Shown here in pieces: positions 46,101 through 57,725 of a DNA stretch of 64,000 nt. The DNA lies in the NCBI GenBank assembly GCA_033297075.1, contig MU858051.1:1-64000 (forward strand). Reading direction: 5' to 3'. Below the pieces are notes generated by a model. It was not told where the DNA came from and made no database searches. It was given only the letters and a program-made list of their open reading frames with translations. The DNA is from Rhypophila decipiens (taxonomy: Eukaryota > Ascomycota > Sordariomycetes > Sordariales > Naviculisporaceae). Both the position numbers and the translations under genes were made by a program. Position 1 is the first letter of the stretch; the number at the start of each line of letters is the position of its first letter.

Positions 46101-46364
46101 CGTAGAGAATGACTGCGAAGAAATATACCGAAAGCCTGATATCAGTTCCATGCAATCCTGTATCATGATGTAAACACCCGAAATCGACCAAATAACCCAA
46201 GCCAAACTCCCGAGTCAAGCCCTGTTCTGCTTTTGTTCCTCCCTCCAAGATTCGCATACAGGTGAGCAACAACGTCCCATGGGCCGAAATTCCGGAGAAA
46301 TATGTACGATGGAATTTCACCCAGCCGCTTCCGACGCTTTTCGCGTCGAGAGCGCCACCGCCCT
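43107..46364. other. intergenic, AT-rich, with one cryptic coding candidate
   Basis: More than 3 kb. Most is AT-rich with short frames of poor composition. A protein-like minus-strand exon at 44229-44399 is listed separately. The 3' UTR of the gene ending at 46365 presumably takes up the right-hand part. Confidence 0.45.
44229..44507 (-). CDS. possible short spliced gene or 3' gene fragment
   Basis: On the minus strand 44399-44229 encodes 56 residues and a stop with a globular-protein look (TGVYYRERGEDYYIMPSFMA, later YERLTILFTW and YDRYLPEQRLIEN). Just upstream, 44507-44488 (..AYLRDE) ends at a GTGAGG donor; an 88-nt intron 44400-44487 would join them in frame, though its acceptor is ATGAG. 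A further in-frame extension via GTTAGT...CATCTAG (branch CTGAC) reaches an ATG giving a protein of about 71 aa. I recognise no family. It could equally be the 3' remnant of a lost gene. Confidence 0.35.
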
Positions 46365-47300
46365 TTAGATCCACATGGCCGTCGTCACTGGCTTTACCGA
46401 GCCCAAGATGGTGCGCAATCCTTGGATTTCGGAAAGATAGTCGGCCGCAGAGAACTTGCAGAGACCCTTCGCCCTCATCTCCTTCTCCTCAGCATCAAGC
46501 TGGTTCAGCTTTTCCTTGATTCCGTACTCCTCTGCGATCTCGGTGACTTGTGCAAGCTCAGGGCCGAACGGGTGCTGGGATTGCGAGAACTCTTTCCTAT
46601 GGAGGTTCGATTGGTTCAGTTGTGACGTCGTCGGAGTAGGTGGAAGAGTAACCGAGGGCGGTGGTGATGAGAACGAAGTCGTCGAGACCTTGGCGTTGTG
46701 GTGAGGTGGGGGCGTCGAGTTGTGGGACGTGGCTGCTGTGCTCGTGCTGGTCGAGGAAGACCGCGAAAAGGTAAAGCTTGCCTTTGTCGAAACCGTACGG
46801 TGAGATTGCTCCGACATCCTTGAATTAGAGCGTTGCCGGACGAGGGGATCATATGACTTCTTGGTATGAGACAATGCTCGCTGGGGGATCGCCGGAGGCT
46901 CAGCTGCAGATTCCTTGGTTGGCGAGAGAGCTTGAGCTGGAGGAGTAAAGTAGCAGGATAGGTGGTTTGGCTCCGGAGAGAATGATCTCTGAGGTGGTGG
47001 TGCAGATTCAACATCCGGGCTGGTGGGAGGTGATGAGACTGTGGTCGGCGCGCCATCTGACATATCATCATCGGATCGGTGTGAACTGGAGGTGGATGAG
47101 GCGGTTTTGGGGTAGATGTCGGGCGCGTTGTATGAGAGCATGTTCGTAGTGTGGATGAGCTCGACGGGAGCAGAGATCTTGTGCCGAATTGACCGGAATG
47201 AGTCCTTCGTCGTGTTGCTCCGGGACGGGATGCTCTCTCCTTCGGCCGCCATCAGACTCTGCTTGACCCGCCGGGTCGTAAAGGCCCTCGAGATAGACAT
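46365..47300 (-). CDS. unknown protein with N-terminal SISRAFTTRR motif
   Basis: This is an intronless 311-aa frame starting at ATG 47300 (MSISRAFTTRRVKQSLMAAE). The middle 200 residues are disordered, Ser/Thr/Pro-rich. The C-terminal 70 residues look structured: PFGPELAQVTEIAEEYGIKE, then KLNQLDAEEKEMRAKGLCKF, then SAADYLSEIQGLRTILG, suggesting short helices. The ordered ends and disordered middle suggest an adaptor-type protein, but I do not recognise the family. No membrane segment or signal peptide. Confidence 0.7.
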   Translation of the reverse strand: MSISRAFTTRRVKQSLMAAEGESIPSRSNTTKDSFRSIRHKISAPVELIHTTNMLSYNAPDIYPKTASSTSSSHRSDDDMSDGAPTTVSSPPTSPDVESAPPPQRSFSPEPNHLSCYFTPPAQALSPTKESAAEPPAIPQRALSHTKKSYDPLVRQRSNSRMSEQSHRTVSTKASFTFSRSSSTSTSTAATSHNSTPPPHHNAKVSTTSFSSPPPSVTLPPTPTTSQLNQSNLHRKEFSQSQHPFGPELAQVTEIAEEYGIKEKLNQLDAEEKEMRAKGLCKFSAADYLSEIQGLRTILGSVKPVTTAMWI

Positions 47301-50300
47301 GTTGATTTCTGTCAATCGAGAAAGTTGGTGTTGCTAGGGTGGAAAAAGTCCAGGAAGAAGAAACAATATGTCTCCAGCGGCGGCAACGGAGACAAAGATA
47401 ATGTCTTGACCTGTTCAGGGACGGCTTTGTTCAAGAAGTAAAGAGACTGTCCTTCCGTTTGAGCGGTTAGTGGAGGGGGTCAGGGCACAAAGTCGTATTT
47501 TGAGGCCGGGGCGAATGGACCTTTTCGCTAGTTTCGTCCTACGTTGGGTGGGATGAAAATGTGAGCGTGACACTGAGGGCGAGTTTGCCAGTTGATCCCG
47601 TGTCGTCTTCCCGCTCACAGCCTGTGTAAAGGGCACTGGCTGATCAAGGTTTGAATCCGATGACTGGTCCCACCAATTTGTTCCAGAGGGCTTGCTCCTT
47701 GCTTGCTTGCAAGATGAAGCGAGATTCTGTGGTAGGCGTACCACGTTGTCGATGACGAAGTTCCGTTTGTAAATCCTCCACTCCACAAAATACCAAATCC
47801 AATATCAACTGTAAGAATAGCAGGTGATCGGATGGTTCTAAACCTCTTAAGAGAATACCGATCAGGCCAAGCCGTTGGGCCTAGGGTCCTGAGCAAAAGC
47901 TGAGATGTAACTGTTTGAAATGTAAACGGCGCTCTGGATCCAGTCCTTGACATCAAGTACCAACGGTTCCTGTTGCTGAGAACTGTTGACGATAATAGCC
48001 TTGATGACGCCGATATACTGCAAGAGAATGTTTCGAAACCTGGTTTGCTAAGGTCGATATCAGGGAACCGGCCGGCCAGGAACAAAGTGTCTTTGTTTTG
48101 TATGTTCGCCTTCCCGAACGACTGGTGTATTGTGTTTCGTAGAGAATGTACTTTGTGTACCAAAAAAGGAATGTCTATTGTTTGAATTGGAGGTTTGTAT
48201 CCTCGAGACCAGGAAAGCCCGCGATGAGCAGCTCAAAGGAAGTCAAACAGAAAAAAAGAGGCCGCAAAGGAAGGTCGCGATCAAGTTCGCATACAAGAAA
48301 GGGAAGACCATGGAAATGGCAGAAGAGAAGCAGCAGAGCAGCAGTTAAGAGCCGGGACTGGGCATGGCACATGGGCAAGGGGAGGCGAGGTCGCCCAGTG
48401 CTTGTGCGTGGGAGTGGAAGGGTACACTCACACTGGGTGATGGCGAGGGTGACGGGCAGACACCCTTGCACCTTTGAGCAAACACCTTTCATCTCGCGAG
48501 GCGTCAGTACCCTGTACCTGCTGTAGGCGGGCAACTGTGTGTGTCACCAAGTCACCAGCACCTGCCCGGACAGGGGATCTGCCTTCCAGGTTGTTGAGTT
48601 CATGGACCGGGGTCGGCTGGCCAGTCCGCGTGTGGCCGGCAAAATGGAGACAGCAAGGACGAAAAATCGACGACCGTTTCTTTTGCAGCCAGGGCCTAAA
48701 ATCTCGACCCTGGTACTATAGGATTTCCTTCTTGATTGGCCAGCTTCTACTCGCTTGATGCTAACCGGCCAATAGAATCTGGGGAGACCCTTTTACCCTT
48801 GACCACTCAAAATCCTGCCCTACCATGAACCCCTTTTCAGTCCACGGAGGCCAAGGTAACTGTGGACTGAACTGGTGCGATCGGAGTGTAACCATCGGGG
48901 CATTTAGTCAGAGTTGACGAGCGGAGGCAAATGTCTGTTCTCGATGCGGAGGAACGCAGTCAGTCAGTCGAATAATCGTTCATACCTCGAGACAGAACTC
49001 CTTCTGCGCATTTTAGGCGCTGGATTCTCTGTGTTGTGCTGTTGGGTTGTGCCTTGTGTGTGCTGCACAAACTGCTCTGTGTGGCCTATCAAGTGAAGGG
49101 ACAGTTGAGCGGCCTTGGCCTCTTCTGGTAAAGATCACTGCTGGGGTTTGCTTCCCAAGGGAACAACGCTCCACGGTCCACCACGCTGGACTGCATGAAC
49201 CTGACCAGCGGGTACATTGCATTCGGCCAAATGAGGTGCAAAAGCCCATCGGACCACGTCAAGGTAACTGCTACCTTTCAGACGGAACTATCGCAACTAG
49301 TTCCTTCACACTTCACTCGAGTCCTCGACACTCCAGCTATAAAAGAAGCCTCTTCAGTCTTCAGTCTTTACGAATACAAGAACCTCAATAAAGTGTTTAT
49401 GAATCTTCTCTAGCGGGCATGACAACAGTGGAGTGGCCCAGGAACAAAGTCACAGTGGAGCAAGCCCCAAAGAATCCACAAAAACCCCTCCCCCTCATTG
49501 CCCTTTTCCTCCTTGGCCTCTCATTGGCTCCCAGGCCAAGTCTGTTCCTGCGTTTGAAACGCGAAGCTAAAAACGATGCAGCTAGGATCTGAGCATATCC
49601 CTGCAATTTCATTGGGCAAGTGATCCCGGCCCGCTGTGGCTTTTTCACGTTCTTCTTTTTGGTGCGTGTGATTGTGAGCTCCTTTTTTTCACTTGCTTCT
49701 CGAAGGCGCGGAGAGGCTTTGCTTCACACTGTGAGAAAAAGAGAAGAACTCACGAGCGGCGGCTGCATGTGCCAGTCTGAAACCTTTCGAGATCTGTTCA
49801 GCAAGCCATGTCTCTCCTCTTTTTTCCCTTTTGCACAGACGACAAACGCGCGTCAGTTTGGGGAAAATGTTTCTTTCGACTGCCGAACTGATGATCGACG
49901 GTTTCCGTCACCATATTTGCCCCCTTTTTTTTCGTACCGTATTTTTAGGCAGTTTTTGCCTCATGCTCCGGGCGATCAAAGGTTTTGTTTCAACTACTTC
50001 TGGATGCCCGTGACTAAAACAGCCATATATTTCAGGTCGTCCTGCTCAAAAGTCAAGAGGCGTTCAGTACACGATATGGAATACATACTGTACAAAGAGT
50101 CGTGCACAGTAAGTCGGTTTTTGGGTTGAAACAACAGCAATTGATACCCCTATCCAACTGCCGCCACAGTCGGGTGCTGAGCCGGCGACACAGACTTTTG
50201 ATGATGCGGCACGCCCGGCACGGTGATCAGATTGCTTGACTGTCGGTCAACGATTCCGAAAAATGTCTTGAGCTGATACAGAAGGTTTTGACATGTCTAT

Positions 50301-51482
50301 GTGATGGGATACCATCCAGGACTATACTGTGCTGATGTCGTTGCCGCCAACATATCACCAACACAAAATATCGAGACAAGGTGGCTTGCTTGCCTTCAAT
50401 CGTCTGATGAGCTGGATGACTAACTGCGACAGAGTAACAAGGCTGCTATACACGTGTACAAGGCTGCAGTGGCTGTCAACGTAGCATCCATCAGCTGTAA
50501 CATCACTCCGGTATCATGGCACCATGTCTGCGATTGAGTTCTGACACTTTTCTGCTTACTCTGCACTAGCCCCCCTTACTACAGCTACGAATAGAGACGT
50601 GTGAATAGCTCAATAGCATAGGTAGCATCTGAGTGAATGGCCATCGAGGAGTAAGTTAACCATCAGCTTGTCATGACGTATAAGTCTCAGTCACCCGTTC
50701 CTCAATAAGCGGCGCCATCCGTCAAGTGAAACTACACACGGCGCCAGCGATATTGAACTCGGTTGTATCCATGACCGTTCAGGGCAATCCGGATGCCTGA
50801 TTGACCCCAGCTGTGCTGTTCTCCATCGCATTATGACCTCATTCAGTGATGTCTGTTCATGTAGCACGTACAAGGGCAGTCGGAACAAGCAAGATACTGA
50901 TGGCAAAGCAAAGCCATATCATGGCCCTTGAAGGCGTGGGTGCAAAAAAAAACGAAACGTTGTATGTATGTCAACGCACCCCAGGATCAACAAGAATGGG
51001 TGCATATGACAGTTTAGAGGCGAGCATGGAGTCGCGAAGCTTACAATCTTGTTTCTTACTGTATCATCCATTTCAACAACTGGCCCGAAGCCGTTGACAC
51101 AATGGTTCGGTTAGCAAACAGTTTGACCTCACCCGGGTGGATTACGGACCCGGTCCGTCCCGGCCGTTAGTCCCGGCATGTGGAGCTTTGAAGGGTGGTC
51201 CGGGGCCAGTCATTGAAGCAAGGGACTGGCAGTCTCTTCCCGCCTTCTAGAACGGATCCCTTGGGCCACGGTCAAAGCCGGACCGCCGCTTGAACAAGAA
51301 AGCAACCACAGAAGCTTCCACCTTTGTTGATGGGCTCACAACTTTCAAGGTCAAAAAAATTGCAAGCAACAGGGGTATACGTTTTTTTATTCCTCTCAAC
51401 ATGGCAGATGCTTCAAGTTGGTCATACATGTTGCAACGGAATCTGTATCCACTCAGCCCATCACGGTCAGGAGACTCCCAGT
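47301..51482. other. long intergenic region without supported genes
   Basis: About 4.2 kb between two minus-strand genes. Frames up to 182 codons (47615-48163 minus, 49620-50129 plus) show no domain, are rich in Cys/Phe/Ser and start at weak positions. No tRNA or repeat family seen. It should include the promoter of the gene at 46365-47300 and possibly long untranslated leaders. Confidence 0.45.
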
Positions 51483-53185
51483 CTAGTCCTCATCCATAGA
51501 GTCGTCGTTACCTGACTTGCTTTCGTTATCGCTCTCATCCTCTTCCTCGCCATCATCATCATCATCACCGTCATCAGAGCTGCTGCTCTCGTCGTCATCC
51601 ACACCGACAAGTCTGTCCTCCACCTCACCCTCCTTGGCCGGTGCTTCCGGAAGTTTTTGGGCGAATGCTTTCCGCACACCCGTATTTGTGCTCGTGTCCC
51701 AGACGCTCATGGTTCCTTTGCTTCCACCAACTGCTAGCCTGAAGGCAACAGCCGCGTCAGGACCGAACGTGGTTGTAAATACCTTGCCGACGTCAAAGTC
51801 ACGAGAGACAACCAACGAAGGCCCCTGGGGACCAATGTTCCATAGCTTGACCGTCTTGTCTGTAGATCCAGTGGCCATGAAACCGGGAATAACAGGGTTG
51901 AGGTCAAACGAAGAAATAGACTCGTCGTGTGCCTGCAACTGCCAGACCGATTTGCTGGCCGAAGGGTTCGTAGAAGCATTTCGCGCGTCGAAGTAGTGCA
52001 CAATTCCGTTCTCGGTCGACACGTAAAAGTAGTTGGGGTCATGAGGATCCCACTTGACGTTCTCAACGTCACTCTCCACGCCCACTCTCGTCGGCGCCAC
52101 AGTAGGAGCTCTCATGTCAGCGATGGCACATGTGCGATCGTAGCTACCGCTGAGCAGAACCGTGGACTCTACAGAATGCCACGCCAACGAGCACACCTTG
52201 TCGGTGTGATAGCTGTATGACTTTGCGCACTTGGTGGTATGCAGATCCCAGAGCTTTATAGTCTTGTCGGCCGAACCTGATGCCAGCAAATTCCGGTGCT
52301 TCCTGTTTGCGGCTAGGGCAAGGACGGCATCAACGTGATACTCATCATTGGCCTTCTTGTTCTTCTTCTTCTTTTTCTTCTTCTTTTCTTCCTCAGGATT
52401 GCCGCCTTGGCCGAGGATAGCGTTGGGATACATGCAATCGACTGTGTCCAAGTCCCAGATTTCGATGTCCGGGTCAAAAGTGCCAACCGCGACAAAGTTT
52501 CCTACAGAGTCCTTGTCGACACCGGGTTTGCTGACTGGGATATCGAGCCATTCGACGCAGAGTGGTATCGCGGGAAGCATAATGTCGTGATGAACATAAA
52601 GGTTGTCGGCCCCGTCCTCGTACACATAGACCTCCAAGTGTGCAAGCTCATCCTCGATCTTGGCGGCTAATATCAGGTTGTCTGTTGCTAGGATCTGAAG
52701 GTCTTCCCGGTCCTCGTCTTCTTCTGCGCCCTCCTGAAGGGTGATGTACGGGTCGTCCTTGTTGGATTCGTAATAGGCGAGCGACTTGACATTCCCAAAC
52801 ATGCCCATTTGCTGAGCCTCGCCTTGCTCCTCCTCATCATCATTGTCGTAATTCTCGAGGTCGTATTCCTTGAGGTCGTCATCAATTTCGATCCTGCCAG
52901 GAGTGGTTAGCTGCGTCCATGGCTTGACCAGTGATTCACATACTCGTCTCGTGTCGTGGTCTTTGCTGGGGTCGATCCCTCAGCCTTTGCCTTTGAGGAA
53001 CCGGAACCCTTCTTCTTCTCCTCTTCTTCCTCCTGGGCCTCCTCGAGGTCCTCCTCTGCCTCGTCCAGCTTCAGCTTGGCCAAACCAGCTATGCGCTCGA
53101 ATTCGTCGTCGTCAAACTGGTATTTATTAGGGAAGGGTGCCGCATAACCGCGCGGCACCCAGGCGGATGTGGTGACCATAGACAT
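51483..53185 (-). CDS. pwp1: Pwp1, WD40 ribosome-biogenesis protein
   Basis: Exons on the minus strand: 53185-52944 and 52893-51483 (550 aa). The 50-nt intron has donor GTATGT, branch CTAAC and acceptor GGCAG. Pwp1 is a nucleolar WD-repeat protein needed for 60S subunit maturation. MSMVTTSAWVPRGYAAPFPN is the expected N terminus of the family (start TTSAWVPRG). An acidic coiled region follows, then DNLILAAKIEDELAHLEVYV. WD repeats are clear: NFVAVGTFDPDIEIWDL, LLASGSADKTIKLWDLHTTK, VLLSGSYDRTCAIADMR, FMATGSTDKTVKLWNI and LAVGGSKGTMSVWDT. A poly-Lys insert (EEEKKKKKKKKNKK) between repeats and an acidic Ser/Asp tail are typical. It shares its promoter region with prp16. Confidence 0.95.
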
Positions 53186-53391
53186 CGTGGTGACAGTGAG
53201 GAGTTGACAGTTGTTCAAAGTCAAAGGGCGACTTTGAGGTATGGCTTGATCTGACCAGACTATGCACCGCCTTGAAAGTCGGGCAGCACTTTTCTTTGCT
53301 TCGAGATGAGGGGCCAAAAATTAGAGATTTTGTAACTTTTTAGTGGGGCTTATCTTATCGCAGCGGTGCCTGACTGGGGGCGGCCTTGACG

Positions 53392-53700
53392 GGTAGCGGC
53401 GCCGCTTAAACCACCGTCTTGACTGGCTTGAATAAATCCCTTGACTAACTCGAATAAATACCTTAACTAGCTCGAATAAATACCTTAACTAGTTCGAATA
53501 AATACGTTAACTAGTTCGAATAAATATCTTCAACTTACTTGAATAAATACTTTAACTAGCTCGAATAAATGCTTTAACTAGCTTAAATAAATACCTTAAC
53601 TAGCTTGAATAAATGCCTAGATTGAAGGCTAGACGGTGGGTTTAGCTAGGCATACGGTGGGTTTAGCTAGGCATACGGTGGTTTTAGTGGCGGCGGTGCT
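53392..53700. mobile_element. small inverted-repeat element filled with a 22-bp minisatellite
   Basis: Imperfect inverted ends, left 53392-53417 (core GCTTAAACCACCGT) and right 53675-53700 (its complement reads CACTAAAACCACCGT), enclose a nine-copy minisatellite and, on the right, two direct 21-bp repeats (53633-53653, 53654-53674, ACGGTGGGTTTAGCTAGGCA...). There is no coding capacity. Target-site duplication is not obvious. It may be a MITE-type insertion or a locally expanded satellite. Confidence 0.5.
53418..53616 (+). repeat. 22-bp minisatellite, nine tandem copies
   Basis: Nine consecutive units of 22 bp (one is 23), consensus CTTAACTAGCTCGAATAAAT plus a final dinucleotide, usually AC or GC. 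The first unit is CTTGACTGGCTTGAATAAAT. The reverse complement of the same unit fills the element at 57145-57725. Confidence 0.95.
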
Positions 53701-53932
53701 TGTGCCCGCAAAAATACGAGGGACCCACTTGCCCTGCATTGCATCGAGAGTACTCGTATGCGTCCCCAGTTCACCTTTCATCGCATTGGCACAGCGGACC
53801 TCAAGTTCGTGTCAACAAACATTGCCTCGATCTACCGGTAGCTCAACTAATAAGAGCCGAGAATGTTTCATTGATCTGGAAGATTTTCCGCGACCAATAC
53901 GCCTAACATTCTGCCACTTCCTTGACGCCGCC

Positions 53933-56900
53933 ATGGACTACAACCGTGACGATCGGTCTACAAAACGACGGAAAATAGACTTTAACCCTCTTCGCTCCGA
54001 CGATCGTTTCGGCAACCTACCTTCGCGGTCTCAGAACCGGCCGCCGCCCAGGGATGGACATGGAAGCAATGGGGCCTTCAAATCACGAGGAGACAGCTAC
54101 CGCAAGTCGGACCGACCTGGTGCCTCGAGCCCGCACCGCCCGTTCGAGGGCCCAGAGGCCGGCATAGATCAGGATATCGTCAACGCCCTAGATCGTGATT
54201 GGTATGGAGGAGATGATGACCTCGGAGGCCACGCGTTCGGCGATGACTCTCATAACCCTTTCGGAAACGGGGGAGGTTGGGAGGCGGAGGAGAGGGCTAT
54301 GGCAGAGAAGAAGGTTGCGCAGGTTTCGAGCGCAAAGAACATGCGCCAGCTGCAAAAGCAGAAGGATGTGGATGCTTGGGAGACGAACCGGATGTTGACA
54401 TCGGGTGTGGCGCAAAGGGTATTTGGACAGGACGACTTTGAAGACGACAACGAGGGCACGCGAGTACATCTACTGGTTCACGATCTTCGTCCTCCCTTTC
54501 TGGATGGCCGGACCATTTTTACGAAGCAGCTGGACCCTGTGCCGGCTGTCCTAGATTCACAGAGCGACATGGCTGTGTTTAGCAGGAAGGGAAGCAAGGT
54601 CGTTATGCAGCGGAGACAACAACGAGAGCGGGCGAGGCAGGCGAAGGATGCTACCAATGCTGCCGGCACAGTCCTGGGCAACTTGATGGGCCTCAAGGAA
54701 GAGGATACGGACAGTGCTCTCCCCATGGCGACAGAGGACGAGTCCAAGGCGAAGAACAACAACAAATTTAGCGACCATTTGAAGAAAAACGAGGGCGCAA
54801 GCAACTTTAGCCAGAGCAAAACGCTGAAAGAGCAGCGGGAGTTCCTGCCGGCTTTTGCTGTGCGAGAGGACCTACTGCGCGTCATTCGAGACAATCAAGT
54901 GGTGATTGTGGTTGGTGAGACGGGCTCGGGAAAAACAACACAGCTCACGCAGTTTCTCTACGAAGATGGCTACGGCAGGACTGGCATGATAGGCTGTACC
55001 CAGCCCAGGAGAGTGGCGGCAATGAGTGTCGCCAAACGTGTCGCCGAGGAAATGGAGGTCAAGCTTGGCACGACAGTCGGTTATGCAATTCGTTTCGAGG
55101 ATTGCACTAGCAAGGAGACGGTCATCAAGTACATGACGGATGGTGTTCTTCTTCGCGAGTCACTAAATGAAGGCGATCTTGACCGCTACTCGTGCGTCAT
55201 TATGGACGAAGCGCACGAGAGGGCTTTGAACACAGATGTGTTGATGGGTCTTTTCAAAAAGATACTCCAACGGCGCCGCGACTTGAAGCTGATTGTCACC
55301 TCAGCGACAATGAACTCGAAGCGATTCTCCGACTTCTTTGGCGGTGCTCCCGAATTTACTATCCCAGGACGAACCTTTCCTGTGGATGTCATGTTTCATA
55401 GATCACCGGTTGAGGACTACGTCGACCAAGCCGTACAACAGATACTAGCGATCCACGTCGGCAAGCCAGCTGGAGACATTCTGGTTTTCATGACAGGCCA
55501 AGAGGACATCGAAGTCACATGTGAGCTCGTCCGTGAACGGCTCGACGCGCTCAATGACCCTCCCAAGCTTAGTATCCTGCCCATTTACAGCCAGATGCCT
55601 GCTGATCTGCAGGCAAAGATCTTTGACAGAGCTGCGCCTGGGGTCCGAAAGTGCATTGTCGCCACAAACATTGCCGAAACCAGTTTGACAGTCGATGGCA
55701 TCATGTACGTCGTTGACGCTGGTTATTCCAAGCTCAAAGTCTATAACCCGAGGATGGGTATGGATGCACTCCAGATCACACCCATATCGCAGGCGAACGC
55801 CGGGCAGCGTTCTGGTCGTGCCGGACGAACGGGCCCTGGCCAGGCCTACCGTCTGTATACAGAGAAGGCATTCAAGGATGAGATGTACATCCAGACGATC
55901 CCTGAAATCCAGAGGACCAATCTGAGCAACACGGTGTTGCTCTTGAAGTCATTGGGCGTCAAAGATCTGTTGGATTTTGATTTTATGGACCCCCCGCCAC
56001 AGGAGACCATCAGTACCTCTCTCTTCGACTTGTGGGCCTTGGGTGCGTTGGATAACCTAGGAGAGCTGACAGAACTCGGCCGCAAGATGAATGCCTTTCC
56101 CATGGACCCACCTCTGGCTAAACTCCTGATCACATCAGAGGAGTATGGATGCAGCGAGGAGATGGTGACGATTGTCTCCATGCTGTCGGTCCCTAATGTC
56201 TTTTTCCGGCCAAAAGAACGCCAAGAAGAATCCGACGCAGCGCGCGAAAAGTTCTTTGTGCCCGAGTCTGACCATCTCACATATCTCCATGTGTTTTCCC
56301 AGTGGAAGGCAAACGGGTACAACGACGGCTGGTGTGCGCGGCACTTTTTGCACAGCAAGTCTCTCCGACGAGCGAAAGAGGTCCGCGAGCAACTCGTCGA
56401 CATCATGAAGATGCAACAGATGAAGATGGTGAGCTCGGGCACAGACTGGGACGTCATTCGCAAGTGCATCTGCTCGGGGTACTACCACCAGGCGGCGAAA
56501 GTCAAGGGAATAGGCGAGTACATCAACCTCCGCACCAGCGTGACTGTCCAATTACATCCGACCAGTGCTCTGTACGGGCTGGGTTTCTTGCCGGATTATG
56601 TCATCTACCACGAGCTGATCCTCACGTCCAAGGAGTACATGTCGACTGTCACGGCCGTGGACCCGCATTGGCTTGCTGATCTGGGAGGCGTGTTTTATTC
56701 GGTCAAGGAGAAGGGCTACTCTGTACGAGAGAAGCGGATCACGGAGACGGAGTTTAATAGGAAGATGGAGATCGAGGCACAGATGGCTGCGGACAGGCAA
56801 CGCGAGCAGGCCCGGCTGAGGGAGGAGGAGGAGGAGCTCAAGATGGTGAAGAAGCCCGGGGCCGCCGCAAAGGAGAAGACGACTACTACCAAGAAGGGTG

Positions 56901-56944
56901 CCGTGGTGAAGCCGGTTAGGAAGCGTCCTGGGCGTGGGTTCTAG
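53933..56944 (+). CDS. prp16: Prp16/DHX38-type DEAH-box spliceosomal ATPase
   Basis: This is an intronless 1003-aa protein. Prp16 remodels the spliceosome after the first catalytic step and proofreads splicing. Start ATG 53933 ([17 protein letters not shown]) is the first in-frame ATG. The 300-residue N terminus is charged, with [11 protein letters not shown] and [10 protein letters not shown]. Helicase motifs: GETGSGKTT (328-336), [21 protein letters not shown] (425-430), TSATMNS (around 457), [15 protein letters not shown] and [12 protein letters not shown]. The ratchet/OB region contains [20 protein letters not shown] and [20 protein letters not shown], which distinguish Prp16 from Prp2, Prp22 and Prp43. 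The gene lies between two inverted minisatellite elements. Confidence 0.96.
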   Translation: MDYNRDDRSTKRRKIDFNPLRSDDRFGNLPSRSQNRPPPRDGHGSNGAFKSRGDSYRKSDRPGASSPHRPFEGPEAGIDQDIVNALDRDWYGGDDDLGGHAFGDDSHNPFGNGGGWEAEERAMAEKKVAQVSSAKNMRQLQKQKDVDAWETNRMLTSGVAQRVFGQDDFEDDNEGTRVHLLVHDLRPPFLDGRTIFTKQLDPVPAVLDSQSDMAVFSRKGSKVVMQRRQQRERARQAKDATNAAGTVLGNLMGLKEEDTDSALPMATEDESKAKNNNKFSDHLKKNEGASNFSQSKTLKEQREFLPAFAVREDLLRVIRDNQVVIVVGETGSGKTTQLTQFLYEDGYGRTGMIGCTQPRRVAAMSVAKRVAEEMEVKLGTTVGYAIRFEDCTSKETVIKYMTDGVLLRESLNEGDLDRYSCVIMDEAHERALNTDVLMGLFKKILQRRRDLKLIVTSATMNSKRFSDFFGGAPEFTIPGRTFPVDVMFHRSPVEDYVDQAVQQILAIHVGKPAGDILVFMTGQEDIEVTCELVRERLDALNDPPKLSILPIYSQMPADLQAKIFDRAAPGVRKCIVATNIAETSLTVDGIMYVVDAGYSKLKVYNPRMGMDALQITPISQANAGQRSGRAGRTGPGQAYRLYTEKAFKDEMYIQTIPEIQRTNLSNTVLLLKSLGVKDLLDFDFMDPPPQETISTSLFDLWALGALDNLGELTELGRKMNAFPMDPPLAKLLITSEEYGCSEEMVTIVSMLSVPNVFFRPKERQEESDAAREKFFVPESDHLTYLHVFSQWKANGYNDGWCARHFLHSKSLRRAKEVREQLVDIMKMQQMKMVSSGTDWDVIRKCICSGYYHQAAKVKGIGEYINLRTSVTVQLHPTSALYGLGFLPDYVIYHELILTSKEYMSTVTAVDPHWLADLGGVFYSVKEKGYSVREKRITETEFNRKMEIEAQMAADRQREQARLREEEEELKMVKKPGAAAKEKTTTTKKGAVVKPVRKRPGRGF

Positions 56945-57144
56945 GGCGCCACTCCCATCAAGGCTATATGTACAAATCAACAAAGCCTTGTGTACAGCCC
57001 ATCAACGCCCTTTCAAGTCGCGAGCAAAGCCCCTGATTAGGTATAAATATACATTGATAAAGCTCACCACCCAGATGATCCGGGTGTTTCTAGACCATTG
57101 TCATATATGTACGTGAGAGATGTTAGATATTGTTATGATTTTCC

Positions 57145-57725
57145 AAGGCGCCTAATATACAGGCACCAGTACTCGTATGCAGGCACCAGTCCAATTTGAC
57201 TTTACAGACCAGAGGCATTTATTCAAGCCAGTCAAGGCATTTATTCAAGCCAGTAAAGGTATTTATTCGAGCCAGTCAACGTATTTATTCGAGCTAGTAA
57301 AGACATTTATTCCAGTCTCAACTATCTAGTCAAGGCCTCTATTCCAGCAGTCAAGCCATTTATTCCAATATCGGAAATCCAGTCAAGGTATTTATTCGAG
57401 CTAGTTAGAGCATTTATTTAAACCAGTCAAAGCATTATTCCAGTCCGGTCAAGGCATTTATTCCAATATCGGAAGTCTAGTCAAGCTATTTATTCGAGCT
57501 GGTTAGAGTATTTATTTGAGCCAGTCAAGGCATTTATTCCAGTTTAGTCAAGGCATTTATTCGAGCTGGTTAAAGTATTTATTTCATCTAGTTAAGCTAT
57601 TTATTCCAGTCTAGACTATCTAGTGAAGGCCTCTATTCCAGCCAGTCAAGGCCTCTATTTCCAGCAAGAGGAGTGCCTGTATATAAGAAGACTACGAGGA
57701 CTGGTGCCTGTATATTAGGCGCCTT
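57145..57725. mobile_element. MITE-like element with 33-bp terminal inverted repeats
   Basis: The left end 57145-57177 (begins AAGGCGCCTAATATACAGGC) and the right end 57693-57725 are inverted copies with one mismatch in 33 bases. Nested partial copies of the ends lie just inside (CAGGCACCAGT at 57180-57190; GAGTGCCTGTATAT at about 57671). The interior is a degenerate minisatellite. At 581 bp there is no coding capacity, so any movement would need a transposase in trans. A target-site duplication is not clear. Confidence 0.75.
57211..57665 (-). repeat. degenerate 22-bp minisatellite array
   Basis: About twenty diverged units around TATTTATTCGAGCTAGTTAA / GGCATTTATTCCAGCCAGTC. This is the reverse complement of the unit at 53418-53616. 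Several units are rearranged or shortened, for example CTATCTAGTCAAGGCCTCTA blocks that occur twice. Confidence 0.9.

Larger units (their letters stand above)
53186..53932. promoter_or_regulatory. divergent promoter region pwp1 / prp16, with inserted repeat element
   Basis: The start codons of two divergently transcribed RNA-processing genes are 747 bp apart. The middle of this interval (53392-53700) is occupied by a minisatellite element. The prp16 frame is open back to 53636, but this upstream part begins at GTG inside the repeat and is not taken as coding. Confidence 0.55.

Noticed and set aside
47615..48163. 182-codon minus-strand frame
   Set aside because: No in-frame ATG-supported domain and no family resemblance; treated as chance.
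53418..53616. CRISPR-like repeat array
   Set aside because: Units are contiguous without spacers; it is a minisatellite in a fungal genome.
53636..53932. N-terminal extension of the prp16 frame by 99 codons
   Set aside because: It begins at GTG inside tandem repeats, has no in-frame ATG, and the family N terminus fits the ATG at 53933.
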